From Shimia sp. CNT1-13L.2 (lineage in GTDB: Bacteria > Pseudomonadota > Alphaproteobacteria > Rhodobacterales > Rhodobacteraceae), in NCBI RefSeq assembly GCF_024331145.1, contig NZ_JANDJO010000002.1, forward strand, positions 1-64,000: 64,000 nt of DNA. Reading direction: 5' to 3'. The notes beneath the pieces were generated by a model. It was not told the origin of the DNA and did not search any database. It saw only the letters and a list, made by a program, of their open reading frames with translations. The position numbers and the translations under genes are program-made. Positions 35,031-44,021 of the stretch are shown here, piece after piece. Each line of letters opens with the position of its first letter. Position 1 is the first letter of the stretch.

Positions 35031-36340
35031 CTGTGGCGAAGACAAGAACCCGCACCCTTCTTGGGGTGCCAGTGCCGGTGGCGCTGTTCTTCCTTGGTAT
35101 TCTGTTGCCGCCGGAAGTGTCGCTGACGGTGGGAGGCCTGCGGTTTTCGGGATACCGTGTGGTGCTGATCATCGCGTTCATCCCGATGTTCTACATGCTG
35201 ATTTCGGGCAAGCGCACGAAGATCAACATCTTTGACTGTCTCGTGTTTGGCCATTCGATCTGGGCGACGCTGTCGCTGATTAAATGGGGCGGGGTGCAGC
35301 AGGGGATCGAGAGCGGTGGGATTTATACGATCGAATGCGCGGGTGCCTATCTTCTGGGGCGGCTTTACATCCGGTCGATCGAGGATTTCACGGCCTTTGC
35401 CAAGGCCTATGTCGGCGTGGTCTGTTTCCTGCTTTTGTTCACGGTGCCGGAATCCCTGACAGCGATCCACTTTATCCGCGATACCTTTGCCGCCGCGCTG
35501 GGCGGGCCGGGCGCGCCCTATATCGACCCCCGCATGGGGATCGAGCGCGCCTTTGGGCCGTTTGATCATCCGATCCTGTATGGCGTGTTCTCGGCCTCGG
35601 CCTTTTCGATGGCCTATTTCGTTGTGGCGGACCGCCGGTTCATGAATATCTCGGGCATGGCGCGGGTGATCGGTGTGGTGGTGGCAACTTTCCTGTCGGC
35701 CTCGGGCGGGCCGTACCTTGTGCTGATCATGCAGATGTTCGTCGCGGCCTGGGAGCGGGTTCTTTACGGGATCGTCGGGCGGTGGCGGATGTTGCTCGGG
35801 CTGTTCGGGCTGACCTATCTGGCGATTGATGTGCTGTCGAACCGCACGCCGTTCCATGTGTTCGTGACCTATCTGACGTTTTCGACCCACTCGGCCTATA
35901 ACCGTATCCTGCTGTGGAATTATGGCACCGCAGAAGTGGCGCGGCATCCGATCTTTGGGGTGGGGCTGGGCGATTGGGTGCGTCCGGTCTGGATGTCGGA
36001 CAGCATGGACAATTTCTGGCTTTTGATTGCGATGCGTTACGGGATGCCCGCGTGGTTCATGCTGTTCGGCCTGTTGATCGGGCTGGTCTATGCGGTGGGG
36101 CGCAAGAAGAAGCTGCCGCAGAACTGGCAGCGGGCGCGGCATGCCTGGGCGTTTACCTTGTTCGGTATCTCGGTGGTGGCCTGCACCGTGCATCTTTGGA
36201 ACGCGCTGTTCGTGCTGTTCATGTTCCTGATCGGCTGTGGCGTGTGGATGGCCGACACCAAACCCGAAACCGCGCGCAAACCTTCGGCGCTGAAGCGGAT
36301 GATGCCCGCGATGCCCCGCCGCCGCGTGCCCCTGTTCTGA
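35027..36340 (+). CDS. O-antigen ligase/polymerase-like (Wzy-type) membrane protein
   Basis: 437 residues, starting at a TTG overlapping the acyltransferase stop or at GTG 35033. About 11 hydrophobic segments and a long periplasmic loop before YNRILLWNYGTAEVARHPIFGVGLGDW, the motif shared by the O-antigen ligase superfamily (RxxxW...P..G.G). Such proteins polymerise lipid-linked repeats in the periplasm. Its place between flippase and glycosyltransferases supports a Wzy role. Confidence 0.85.
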   Translation: MTVAKTRTRTLLGVPVPVALFFLGILLPPEVSLTVGGLRFSGYRVVLIIAFIPMFYMLISGKRTKINIFDCLVFGHSIWATLSLIKWGGVQQGIESGGIYTIECAGAYLLGRLYIRSIEDFTAFAKAYVGVVCFLLLFTVPESLTAIHFIRDTFAAALGGPGAPYIDPRMGIERAFGPFDHPILYGVFSASAFSMAYFVVADRRFMNISGMARVIGVVVATFLSASGGPYLVLIMQMFVAAWERVLYGIVGRWRMLLGLFGLTYLAIDVLSNRTPFHVFVTYLTFSTHSAYNRILLWNYGTAEVARHPIFGVGLGDWVRPVWMSDSMDNFWLLIAMRYGMPAWFMLFGLLIGLVYAVGRKKKLPQNWQRARHAWAFTLFGISVVACTVHLWNALFVLFMFLIGCGVWMADTKPETARKPSALKRMMPAMPRRRVPLF

Positions 36341-36352
36341 GTGAGTTAGGAG

Positions 36353-37285
36353 ATGAGTATGGATCTGTCGATCGTGATCGTGAACTGGAACACCCGCGAG
36401 ATGCTGCGGGATTGTCTGCAATCGGTTTTTGACGGGCTGGGGGAATTGGAGGCCGAGGTGTTCGTGGTCGACAATGCCTCGGAAGACGGATCGCAGGAGA
36501 TGGTGCGGACGTGTTTTCCTGATGTCAGCCTGATCTGCAACACCGAGAACCGTGGATTTGCGGCGGCGAACAACCAGGCGCTGCGGGTTGCGCAGGGGCG
36601 GCATGTGCTGTTGCTGAATTCCGACACGCTTGTGCACGGCGATGTGCTGGCGGCCTCTTGCGGGTATCTGGACCAGCGCCCGGAGGTTGGGGTGATGGGG
36701 TGCCGCGTGTTGAACACCGATGGCAGTTTGCAGATCACCGGATCGGGGTTTCCGAGCCTGTTCAACCTGTTCCTGATGACCACGGGGCTTTGGAAGCTGA
36801 AGTCGGTGCCGCTGTTTGATCGCTACCAGATGCTGAGCTGGGATCGGCGCAGCGAAAGGGAGGTGGCGGTGGTTTCGGGCTGTTACATGATGGTGCGGCG
36901 CAGCGCGATGGAAGAGGTCGGGCTGTTGGACGAGGACTTCTTTTTCTACGGCGAAGAGACCGACTGGTGCCGGCGGTTTGCGAATGCGGGTTGGAAGCTG
37001 GTTCTGGCGCCGGTGGGAGAGATCACCCACTTTGGCGGCGGGTCTGTGAAGAAGCTGAACCACAAGCGGGACGTGATGCTGACGCAGGGCACCATACGCC
37101 TGCATCGCAAACATGGCGGTATCCTTGGTGGTGCGGCCTGTTGGGCGATGCTGATGGGGTTCAACCTGTCGCGCGCTGCCTTCTGGAGCCTGTTGCAGAT
37201 CGGCGGGCGGGCGCGGGCCAAAGAACGCGCGCATCATTTCCGCAACGTGGTGGTCTCGCTTGGCAAGCTGTGGCCGGCGACCTGA
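36353..37285 (+). CDS. Family 2 glycosyltransferase (rhamnosyltransferase-like)
   Basis: 310 residues. The GT-A opening LSIVIVNWNTREMLRDCL, the nucleotide/metal region ENRGFAAANNQALR...LLNSDT (DxD equivalent SD), and GCYMMVRRSAMEEVGLLDEDFFFYGEETDWCRR identify the WbbL-type rhamnosyltransferase subgroup. Two in-frame ATGs (36353 and 36359) are close together. The C-terminal ~50 residues have a hydrophobic stretch. Donor sugar not certain. Confidence 0.9.
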   Translation: MSMDLSIVIVNWNTREMLRDCLQSVFDGLGELEAEVFVVDNASEDGSQEMVRTCFPDVSLICNTENRGFAAANNQALRVAQGRHVLLLNSDTLVHGDVLAASCGYLDQRPEVGVMGCRVLNTDGSLQITGSGFPSLFNLFLMTTGLWKLKSVPLFDRYQMLSWDRRSEREVAVVSGCYMMVRRSAMEEVGLLDEDFFFYGEETDWCRRFANAGWKLVLAPVGEITHFGGGSVKKLNHKRDVMLTQGTIRLHRKHGGILGGAACWAMLMGFNLSRAAFWSLLQIGGRARAKERAHHFRNVVVSLGKLWPAT

Positions 37286-37296
37286 GGGAGGATGGG

Positions 37297-38520
37297 ATGA
37301 AGGTACTTCTGATTGCACCGAATGTGGATGGCACGGACGTGGGCGAGGCTTATGTCGCCTTCAAGTGGGCCGAGGCGCTGGCGGAGATCGTGGATTTGAC
37401 GGTTCTGTCCTTCGAGCGGCCGGGGCGGGTGGCGCTGGCGGCGCAATTGCCGAAGGCGCGGGTGGTGAGCTGGCCAGAGCCCGCATGGGCGCGGCGCAAT
37501 GAACGGGTGAACGCCATGTTGAAGCCCGCGTGGCCGGTGTTTTCGCGCCACGTGCGGGCGTGGATCCGGCAGGCGCAGGCCGAGGGGGTGCAGTTTGATA
37601 TTGCCCAGCAGCTGATGCCGCAGGCGGCGCGCTATGCCTCGCCGCTGTGTGGTGCGGGCATTCCTTATGTCATAGGGCCGCTGGGCGGGGCGCTGGAGAC
37701 GCCGGAAGGGTTCCGGCACGAGATGGACGCGGCGCCGTGGTTTACCAAGCTGCGCAAGCTGGATGCCTTTCGGTTTGCCCATGATCCGTGGCTGCGCCGC
37801 AGCTATGTTCAGGCCGAGGCGATCCTTGGCGTGGCGCCCTATATGCAGGAGGTTCTGGGAGCCGTGCCGATCAAGCGGTTTGAGCCGGTGCTGGAGTTGG
37901 GGATTGATGATCTGGCCCCCGACGTGGCGCGGCATGAAGGGACTGAGACGCTTGACCTGCTGCATGTGGGTCGCGGGGTGCGGACCAAGGGATTGCGCGA
38001 TGTGGTGCGGGCGATGGCGCTTTTGAAGGATCGGCCGGGCATCCGGCTGACCAGTGCCGGTGCCGGTGAGGAAATCGAGATTTGCCGCGCCGAGGCGGAA
38101 CGGCTTGGGGTTGCGGATCGTGTTCGCTTTCTTGGGCGTATTCCGCGCGAGGAGGTCGAGGCGCTTTATCGCAAGGCTGACGTTTTCGTGTTCCCCAGTT
38201 TCCGCGAACCTGCGGGTGGGGTGCTTTACGAGGCGATGCGCTGGGGACTGCCGGTAATTGCGGCCAAACGTGGCGGGCCGGAGTGGATCGTGGACGAGAC
38301 CTGCGGGGTGCGGCTGGATGTGTCGACGCCGGAGGATCTGGCGCGGGATGTGGCCGGTGCGATCCGGCGGTTGGCGGACACCCCCGGGCAGCGCCGGGCC
38401 TTGGGGCAGGGCGGACGTGACAAGCTGTTGCGCGAAGGTCGGTGGCCGGTCAAGGCGGCGGCGCTTGTGGAGCTTTACCAAGACATTCTGGGTGCGGCGC
38501 AGGTGGGGCAAGCCGCCTGA
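37297..38520 (+). CDS. Family 4 glycosyltransferase
   Basis: 407 residues from the ATG at 37297, preceded by GGGAGGATG. GT-B fold: N-terminal MKVLLIAPNVDGTDVGEAYVAFKWAEALA and C-terminal donor-binding motifs LLHVGRGVRTKGLRDVVRAMALL and VFVFPSFREPAGGVLYEAMRWGLPVIA with the EX7E pattern (E...E). Retaining GT4 enzyme. Last gene before a 205-bp gap in the EPS cluster. Confidence 0.92.
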   Translation: MKVLLIAPNVDGTDVGEAYVAFKWAEALAEIVDLTVLSFERPGRVALAAQLPKARVVSWPEPAWARRNERVNAMLKPAWPVFSRHVRAWIRQAQAEGVQFDIAQQLMPQAARYASPLCGAGIPYVIGPLGGALETPEGFRHEMDAAPWFTKLRKLDAFRFAHDPWLRRSYVQAEAILGVAPYMQEVLGAVPIKRFEPVLELGIDDLAPDVARHEGTETLDLLHVGRGVRTKGLRDVVRAMALLKDRPGIRLTSAGAGEEIEICRAEAERLGVADRVRFLGRIPREEVEALYRKADVFVFPSFREPAGGVLYEAMRWGLPVIAAKRGGPEWIVDETCGVRLDVSTPEDLARDVAGAIRRLADTPGQRRALGQGGRDKLLREGRWPVKAAALVELYQDILGAAQVGQAA

Positions 38521-38558
38521 TCCAAAACGGTTTTTCGCGGGTGGTATCCCTTTAGAGC

Positions 38559-38589
38559 GGGCGGCTGCATCCGATGCGGCAGTCCGCCC
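38559..38589 (+). terminator. Hairpin in the EPS cluster gap (possible attenuator)
   Basis: A roughly 10-bp stem with one bulged base (GGGCGG-CTGC pairs with GCAG-t-CCGCCC) 39 nt after the family 4 glycosyltransferase stop. The following bases are TATCCTTT, a weak T tract. It may separate the upstream polymerisation genes from the downstream pssD-wzc group. Confidence 0.4.
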
Positions 38590-38725
38590 TATCCTTTGGC
38601 ATAGGGAGGTCGCCTGATGCCCGTGCCATTCCCCTTTTGGTTGTCTGACGGACGGACCTTTTGCGCAGTAGTTTCGTTTCAAAGGATGGCATCGTCCGGA
38701 ACATTTGAAGCGGAAGGGAATTGAT

Positions 38726-39202
38726 ATGCGCAAGGCAATTGCAATCCGGCCAGCGGGTCGTCGGCGGGTTCTGGCGGTGGCGTCGGGCGGAGGTCACTGG
38801 GTGCAGATGCTGCGCCTTGTTCCGGCCTTTCAGGAGGCCGAGGTGCATTATGCCTCGACCGAGGATGTGGGGCACGATGTGGCCCCTGCGCCCTATCACC
38901 AGTTCCTGGATGCCAACCGCGATACCAAGCTGAAGCTGCTGGTGTCGGCGGTGCAGATTGCCTGGATCGTTCTCAAGGTGCGTCCGCATGTGGTTGTGAC
39001 CACGGGCGCTGCGCCGGGGTATCTCGCGATCCGCTTTGCCAGCCTGTTCGGTGCGCGCAGCATGTTCATCGATAGTGTGGCCAATGGTAACGAGCTGTCG
39101 CTTTCGGCGCATCTGGCGCGGCGTCATGCGGATCGGCTGGTGACGCAATGGCCCGAGGTGGCGGCGAAGACGGATGCCACCTATCACGGCTCGGTTCTGT
39201 GA
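38726..39202 (+). CDS. PssD/Alg14-like glycosyltransferase subunit
   Basis: 158 residues from the ATG at 38726, with AAGGGAA 7 nt upstream. It has the Alg14/PssD opening GRRRVLAVASGGGHWVQMLRLVPAF and VVVTTGAAPGYLAIRFASLFGARSMFIDSVAN. Alg14-type proteins anchor and partner the catalytic Alg13-type subunit, which is encoded next. Together they form a split GT28/GT1-like enzyme adding the second sugar of the repeat unit. Confidence 0.88.
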   Translation: MRKAIAIRPAGRRRVLAVASGGGHWVQMLRLVPAFQEAEVHYASTEDVGHDVAPAPYHQFLDANRDTKLKLLVSAVQIAWIVLKVRPHVVVTTGAAPGYLAIRFASLFGARSMFIDSVANGNELSLSAHLARRHADRLVTQWPEVAAKTDATYHGSVL

Positions 39203-39212
39203 GGGGGATGCG

Positions 39213-39704
39213 ATGATCTTTGTAACTGTAGGAACACAGCTGCCGTTTGATCGCCTTCTGGGGGCGGTGGACGTTTGGGCCGAGGTCCATCCGGGCCGCC
39301 GTATCGTGGCGCAGAGTGGCGAGAGCGGGTTCGTCTCGGACCGGCTGGATATCGTTGCGCGGCTTGAGCGCAAGGATTTCAGGCAGTTGGCGCAGGAGGC
39401 GGCGGTGATCGTCTCGCATGCGGGGATGGGCACGATCCTGACCGCGCTTGAACTGTGCAAGCCGGTGATCATCCTGCCGCGCCGTGCCGATCTGGGAGAG
39501 CATCGCAACGACCATCAGCATGCCACCGCCGAACGTCTTGGTGGATTGGCCAATGTGCGGGTGATCTGGGACGAAAGCGATCTTGGTCCAGCGATGGATG
39601 CGGCGCTTCAGGGGCACGCGCTTCCGCTGGATCAGGAAAGCATGTCGCCCAACCGGATGCAGCTTTTGCAGGAAGTCCGTTCGTTCATTTCGGACGCGGC
39701 CTAG
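39213..39704 (+). CDS. PssE/Alg13-like glycosyltransferase subunit
   Basis: 163 residues from the ATG at 39213, with GAGGGGG upstream. It matches the GT28 C-terminal domain: MIFVTVGTQLPFDRLLGAVD, AAVIVSHAGMGTILTALELCKPVIILPRRADLGEHRNDHQ. It is 10 nt downstream of the PssD-like gene, the usual pairing, and 11 nt upstream of a family 2 glycosyltransferase. Confidence 0.9.
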   Translation: MIFVTVGTQLPFDRLLGAVDVWAEVHPGRRIVAQSGESGFVSDRLDIVARLERKDFRQLAQEAAVIVSHAGMGTILTALELCKPVIILPRRADLGEHRNDHQHATAERLGGLANVRVIWDESDLGPAMDAALQGHALPLDQESMSPNRMQLLQEVRSFISDAA

Positions 39705-39715
39705 GAGGGGAAGAG

Positions 39716-40585
39716 ATGACTCAGGTTTCCAAAATCACGACATCGATTTTGATCCCCGCGCATAACGAGGCGGCGGTGATCGGGCGCACCCTGGCGCATC
39801 TGGGCCGCGGGCTGTGTCGCGATACGGTCGAGGTGATCGTGATCCCCAACGGGTGCCGCGACAGAACCGCCGATGCGGCGCGCGAGGCGATGCCGGAGGC
39901 GATTGTTCTTGAGACTCAGGTGCCGGGAAAGGCCAATGCCATGCGCCTTGGGCTGGCGCAGGCGCGAGGCGCGGCCATCGTGTTTCTTGATGCCGATCTC
40001 GATGTGGATGCGGCGGCGATCGGGCGGCTTGTGGCACCGCTGTTGCGCGGCGAGGCGTTGGCCAGCCATGGCGGCATGGATGTGGACCTCGCAGGCTGTA
40101 GTGCCGCTGTGCGGGGGTTCTATGCGATCTGGCAGCGCGGGCCTTACCTGCGGGGGGGCAAGTTTGGCGGGCTGTTCGCGGTGTCGCGTGCGGGGCTGGA
40201 GCGGATCACGCCTTTGCCGGATGTGACGGCCGATGATGAGTATGTGAGCCGCGCCTTTCGGCCATCGGAAAAGGCCTATGTGCGCGATGTACGCTTTGTG
40301 GCCCGTGCGCCGAGGACGCTTGCGGCACTGTTTGCCGTGCGCAAGCGGGTGCGCCGGGGAACCCGCGAGTTGGGCCGGATGGGGCATGGCGCGTCGGGCG
40401 GTGGTGGGCGTGGGCATCTGGTGGGCGCATTGGCGCGTCCGATGCTCTGGGCGCCGCTGCTGGTGTTCCTGTCGCTGACGGTTTCGGTGCGTGTGGCGTT
40501 GATGTTCGGGGCCACGGGGGGCGCGCCCAAGTGGGAGCGTGATGACAGTTCCCGCGTGCCGGTGGCCCGTCGCGGAGACCTGTGA
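39716..40585 (+). CDS. Family 2 glycosyltransferase
   Basis: 289 residues from the ATG at 39716, preceded by a strong AGGAGGGG. GT-A motifs SILIPAHNEAAVIGRTLAHL, GKANAMRLGLAQA and FLDADLDV (DxD) are clear. Unusually it has a hydrophobic C-terminal segment (about 245-270), probably a membrane anchor. Overlaps the Wzc-like gene start by a few bases. Confidence 0.9.
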   Translation: MTQVSKITTSILIPAHNEAAVIGRTLAHLGRGLCRDTVEVIVIPNGCRDRTADAAREAMPEAIVLETQVPGKANAMRLGLAQARGAAIVFLDADLDVDAAAIGRLVAPLLRGEALASHGGMDVDLAGCSAAVRGFYAIWQRGPYLRGGKFGGLFAVSRAGLERITPLPDVTADDEYVSRAFRPSEKAYVRDVRFVARAPRTLAALFAVRKRVRRGTRELGRMGHGASGGGGRGHLVGALARPMLWAPLLVFLSLTVSVRVALMFGATGGAPKWERDDSSRVPVARRGDL

Positions 40586-42639
40586 TGGACGGCTCGGTTG
40601 TCGACAATCCGGACGCAGAAGGCTTTGCCGGTGCAGAGGTTGCGGATTTCGTTCAGGCGGGCGAGCCGGCGGAATTCAGCCCCTTTGCCGCGCTGGGCCG
40701 CCTTATGCGGGGGCGTTGGCTTGTGCTTGTGGTGCTGGCCGGTCTGTTCGGGGCGGGGTTCGGTGCGCTTGGGTTCACCTCGGGAAAGAAGATCTATGAA
40801 TCGCAGGCGATCCTGCGGATTTCGGCACGCGAGCCGGGCATCCTGTTTGCCAATGGCGACGACAGCAAGCTGAAGCTGTTCCAGTCCTTCGTGAAGGCCG
40901 AGACGACCTATGTGGCGAGCCATCCGGTGATGCGGCGGGCGGTGGAGATCATCAAGGAGGTGCCGTCGCCCTATAGCGAGGAGCTGACAGCGCGCAGGCT
41001 GGCGGAGTCGGTTTCGATCCGCCGCAAGGAGGCGTTGATTGTTTTGAAATCGGCGTCGGTGGATGCGGAGTTTGCCGCCCGCAAGGTCAACGCGGTGGTG
41101 GATGCCTATCTGGCGCTGCACGAAGAGGGCAAGGAGAAGCTTGCTAGTTTTCGCGAGAGCGAATTGGCAACGCGGGAAGTTGATCTTCTGCAACGGCTGA
41201 ATGCGGTGAAGGCCCAGACGCTGGAGGTTGGCGGCGAGTTCGGCATGGCGTCGCTGGTGAAGACGCATATCGAGAAGGTCTCGCAGATCGAAGGGCTGGT
41301 GGCGCGTCGGGCCGAGGTGGCCGCGACCCTTGCGGCCCTGGAAAGCCAGACCGGGTCTGGCAGTGCCGATATGGCGGATCAGGAAATCATGCGGGCCACC
41401 CTGCTGGACCGTGCGCTGGCCGATCTGAACTTTGACAAGGCCAAGCGCGAGGCAGAGCTTTCGACCCTGTTGCGCCGGTATGCGGATGGCACGTCGCAGG
41501 TGCGCGAAAAACGCGAGGAGATCGCGATTATCGACCGCGCGATGGCGGACCGTCGCCAGCAGATTCAGGTTCTGGGGCAAACCGGTGCGCTGACCGAAGG
41601 TGGCGAGGCCAGTCGGGAAGAGTCGATTGCCGAGATTCAGGCGCTGCTCAAGAAGGTGTCGGACCAGTTGCAGACCGCGCGGGATGATGCGCGGGAGTTA
41701 AACCGCAAGCGGATTGAATTGACGTTTCTGGAAGAGGAACGTGACGAGTTGCGCCGGATGCTGGATGAGACCCGTCGGGCGCTGGATGTGATCCGGGTGG
41801 AAAGCCGCAATTCGATGCCGGGATTGGTCGAGGCGATGTCGCGCGGTGTTGTCTCGGAGAACCCTGCAGAGAACACGGCCAAGATGCTGGGGGCGGGAGG
41901 TGGCCTTGGGGGTATGGTTCTCGCGGTGGTTTTGGTCATAGGGTACGGTCTGCGGCGCGGGCGGTTCCGCTTTAGTGATGATCTGTGGCGGCATGTGTGG
42001 CAGATGCCCCTGCTTGCGGTGTTTCCGGCCAAGACGGGCAAGGGCGGCGATGATGATGCGGTGTTTCGCCTGCGCAATGCGGTGCTGCTGTTTCCAAGCC
42101 GGAGCACGCGACCGAGCCGCCGCGCCAGGATCATTGCCGTCAGCGGGCTTGAAAGGGCCGAGAGTCGCGCCTTGTCGCGGGCGCTGGCCGACAGTTTTGC
42201 GACGGCGCGGCTCAACACGCTGTTCATCGACGCGAACCTTGCCACTGGCACCACGAGCGACACGGCAGGCTGGCGGGAAGTTCTGACGGGTGAGACCGTG
42301 TTCCCAATGGCGGGTGATCCCGGAAAGGCGGCGGTGCTTGAGGCGGGGCGGGATGCCCTTGTCGGGGATGCGTCGGTGTCGGTGCGGGCGGTGCGGTCGG
42401 CGCTTGAGACCTATGCCGAAGACTATGCGGTGATTGTCGTTGATGCGGGCAGTTTCGGAAAGGGGCTGTCGGCGGAGCTGATTGCGTCGGCGGCGGACCT
42501 TGTGGTGGGCGTGGTGACGCCTGGTGACAGGTTGGCGCGCCTGAATGATGCGGTGTCGCGGGTGGCCGCCTTGCCGCGACATGGGGCGGGATTTGTCGTT
42601 CAGAAGGCCTCGCGAAAGGACCCTGGCCTGATGCGCTAG
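40585..42639 (+). CDS. Wzc/GumC-like polysaccharide co-polymerase with a degenerate kinase domain
   Basis: 684 residues from ATG 40585 (a GTG at 40582 overlaps the previous stop and may be used instead). A Wzz-type domain with a first membrane helix at about residues 45-65, a long periplasmic coiled-coil region (about 170-420), and a second helix near 435-455. The cytoplasmic part resembles the BY-kinase (CpsD) fold: Walker A' LFIDANL near 545 and Walker B YAVIVVDAG near 615. The place of the Walker A loop reads IIAVSGLERAESRAL, with no GK[S/T], and no Tyr-rich tail is present. It would control chain length without ordinary kinase activity. Confidence 0.85.
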   Translation: MDGSVVDNPDAEGFAGAEVADFVQAGEPAEFSPFAALGRLMRGRWLVLVVLAGLFGAGFGALGFTSGKKIYESQAILRISAREPGILFANGDDSKLKLFQSFVKAETTYVASHPVMRRAVEIIKEVPSPYSEELTARRLAESVSIRRKEALIVLKSASVDAEFAARKVNAVVDAYLALHEEGKEKLASFRESELATREVDLLQRLNAVKAQTLEVGGEFGMASLVKTHIEKVSQIEGLVARRAEVAATLAALESQTGSGSADMADQEIMRATLLDRALADLNFDKAKREAELSTLLRRYADGTSQVREKREEIAIIDRAMADRRQQIQVLGQTGALTEGGEASREESIAEIQALLKKVSDQLQTARDDARELNRKRIELTFLEEERDELRRMLDETRRALDVIRVESRNSMPGLVEAMSRGVVSENPAENTAKMLGAGGGLGGMVLAVVLVIGYGLRRGRFRFSDDLWRHVWQMPLLAVFPAKTGKGGDDDAVFRLRNAVLLFPSRSTRPSRRARIIAVSGLERAESRALSRALADSFATARLNTLFIDANLATGTTSDTAGWREVLTGETVFPMAGDPGKAAVLEAGRDALVGDASVSVRAVRSALETYAEDYAVIVVDAGSFGKGLSAELIASAADLVVGVVTPGDRLARLNDAVSRVAALPRHGAGFVVQKASRKDPGLMR

Positions 42640-42910
42640 GTGCGGTTTCAAAGACCTTGAGACAAGGATGGAGAGCGTGGTGTTCGGCACTGCGCCTTTC
42701 GTCGTTTTCGGGGTGTTCGGGCGAGGTGGACCCCATTTGCGTGGCGCCATTATCCGGAGGGATAGACCTGTGATCCGGTCCCGCGCTGTGCCCTAGTCTG
42801 GTGGTTAAGTTGTTCACATAAGGGCATAAAACATGGCCTCTCGCGTCGTGGAGCAGGTCGGTCTTCAAGCGCATATTGAACCAAACCTGATGCAAAAGGA
42901 GGGTTCGACT

Positions 42911-43582
42911 ATGGTTCTTGCTATGGATCCCGGCTTTGCCAAGAATGGCGCGGCCCCGTCCCAAGCTGTTCGTAAAACGAGCGCGCGGGATGTCATGAAG
43001 CGGATGCTTGATCTGGCATTTGCCTCGATCGTGGTGGCGCTTGTGTCGCCGCTGATCATTGCCGTTGTGGCGATCATCAAGATCACCAGTCCCGGGCCTG
43101 CGTTCTTTCGCCAGACACGGGTTGGACGGCATGGCGAAACCTTCGAGATGCTGAAGTTTCGGTCCATGTATATCGACGCCGAGGCGCGGCGTGCGGCCCT
43201 GCTTGAGGGTAGTGACCGCAGTGGCGTGTGTTTCAAACAGAAGTCGGATCCGCGGGTGACGCCGATTGGCCGGTTCATCCGTCGCTATTCCATCGACGAG
43301 CTGCCGCAGGTTCTGAATGTTCTGAAGGGGGATATGTCGCTGGTTGGGCCGCGTCCGGCCCTGCCAGAAGAGGTGGCGCAGTATTCCGAAGAGGCACGCG
43401 GGCGCCTTGAGGCGGTGCCGGGTATGACCGGGCTGTGGCAGGTTTCGGGGCGGGCCGACGTGGGGTTCGAGCGCATGGTGAAGATGGATATCGCCTATGC
43501 GAAAACCCACAATGTGTTTCTGGACCTGCTGATCATGGCCCTGACGTTCCGGGCGGTTCTGTCGGCGCGCGGTGCGTATTGA
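42911..43582 (+). CDS. Bacterial sugar transferase (ExoY-type priming glycosyltransferase)
   Basis: 223 residues from the ATG at 42911, which follows a very strong AAAAGGAGGG; an ATG at 42833 with AAGGG would add 26 residues. The family pattern is complete: KRMLDLAFASIVVALVSPLII (membrane segment), SPGPAFFRQTRVGRHGETFEMLKFRSM, and the KSDPRVTPIGRFIRRYSIDELPQ and MSLVGPRPALPEEV motifs. It would transfer a sugar phosphate to undecaprenyl phosphate to start the repeat unit. Confidence 0.93.
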   Translation: MVLAMDPGFAKNGAAPSQAVRKTSARDVMKRMLDLAFASIVVALVSPLIIAVVAIIKITSPGPAFFRQTRVGRHGETFEMLKFRSMYIDAEARRAALLEGSDRSGVCFKQKSDPRVTPIGRFIRRYSIDELPQVLNVLKGDMSLVGPRPALPEEVAQYSEEARGRLEAVPGMTGLWQVSGRADVGFERMVKMDIAYAKTHNVFLDLLIMALTFRAVLSARGAY

Positions 43583-43612
43583 ATGGGGTTTTCAGGGGAA
43601 GGTACGAGTGAG

Positions 43613-43960
43613 ATGAGTGTTTGTCATTTGTTTGAAAGCCAGAATGCCGAGGCGCGATCCCTGTCGGGCGAAAGCGGGGTTGTTGCGCCGGATGATTACT
43701 CGATGGCCGTGAAGCGCCGTGGGGCCAAGCGGATGGACGTCGAGGTGATTGTCTCGCATTTGCCGATCAGCTGGTTCTGGTTCCCGTTTCTTGTGCAGTT
43801 GCGGGCGCTGAATCCGGATACGCGGATTGTGCATATGCAGGCGGATCTGACCAAAGCCAGGCTGCGCCGGCGGCGGATGCCGGGGCGGGCGATCAAGCTG
43901 CTGGCTTATTCACTGTTTGACGAGATCCGGTCGGAAACGGGGGCGTCGGTGCGACTTTAG
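43613..43960 (+). pseudogene. Truncated glycosyltransferase (N-terminal fragment)
   Basis: 115 codons from ATG 43613, or 125 from ATG 43583 directly after the ExoY stop. The part VEVIVSHLPISWFWFPFLVQL, followed by RIVHMQADLTKARLRRRRM and AIKLLAYSLFDEI, looks like the first domain of a GT4/GumK-type enzyme, in which a full protein would be about 350-400 residues. No donor-binding domain follows in any frame before the terminator at 43989. I read it as a remnant; a short genuine protein cannot be excluded. Confidence 0.5.
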
Positions 43961-43988
43961 AGGCGAGCAGGCGGATCTTTGACAAGGC

Positions 43989-44021
43989 GGGCTTTGCGGG
44001 CGGATGCTGGCAAAGCCCTTT
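43989..44021 (+). terminator. Rho-independent terminator at the end of the EPS cluster
   Basis: A perfect 9-bp stem GGGCTTTGC/GCAAAGCCC (43989-43997 with 44010-44018) and a 12-nt loop, followed by TTTCT. It ends the plus-strand EPS transcript next to the convergent LysR gene. Confidence 0.75.

Noticed and set aside
34877-37318. 813-codon minus-strand frame opposite the acyltransferase, polymerase and glycosyltransferase genes
   Set aside because: It spans several well-supported genes on the other strand and is His/Arg/Pro-rich, as expected for antisense GC-rich DNA.
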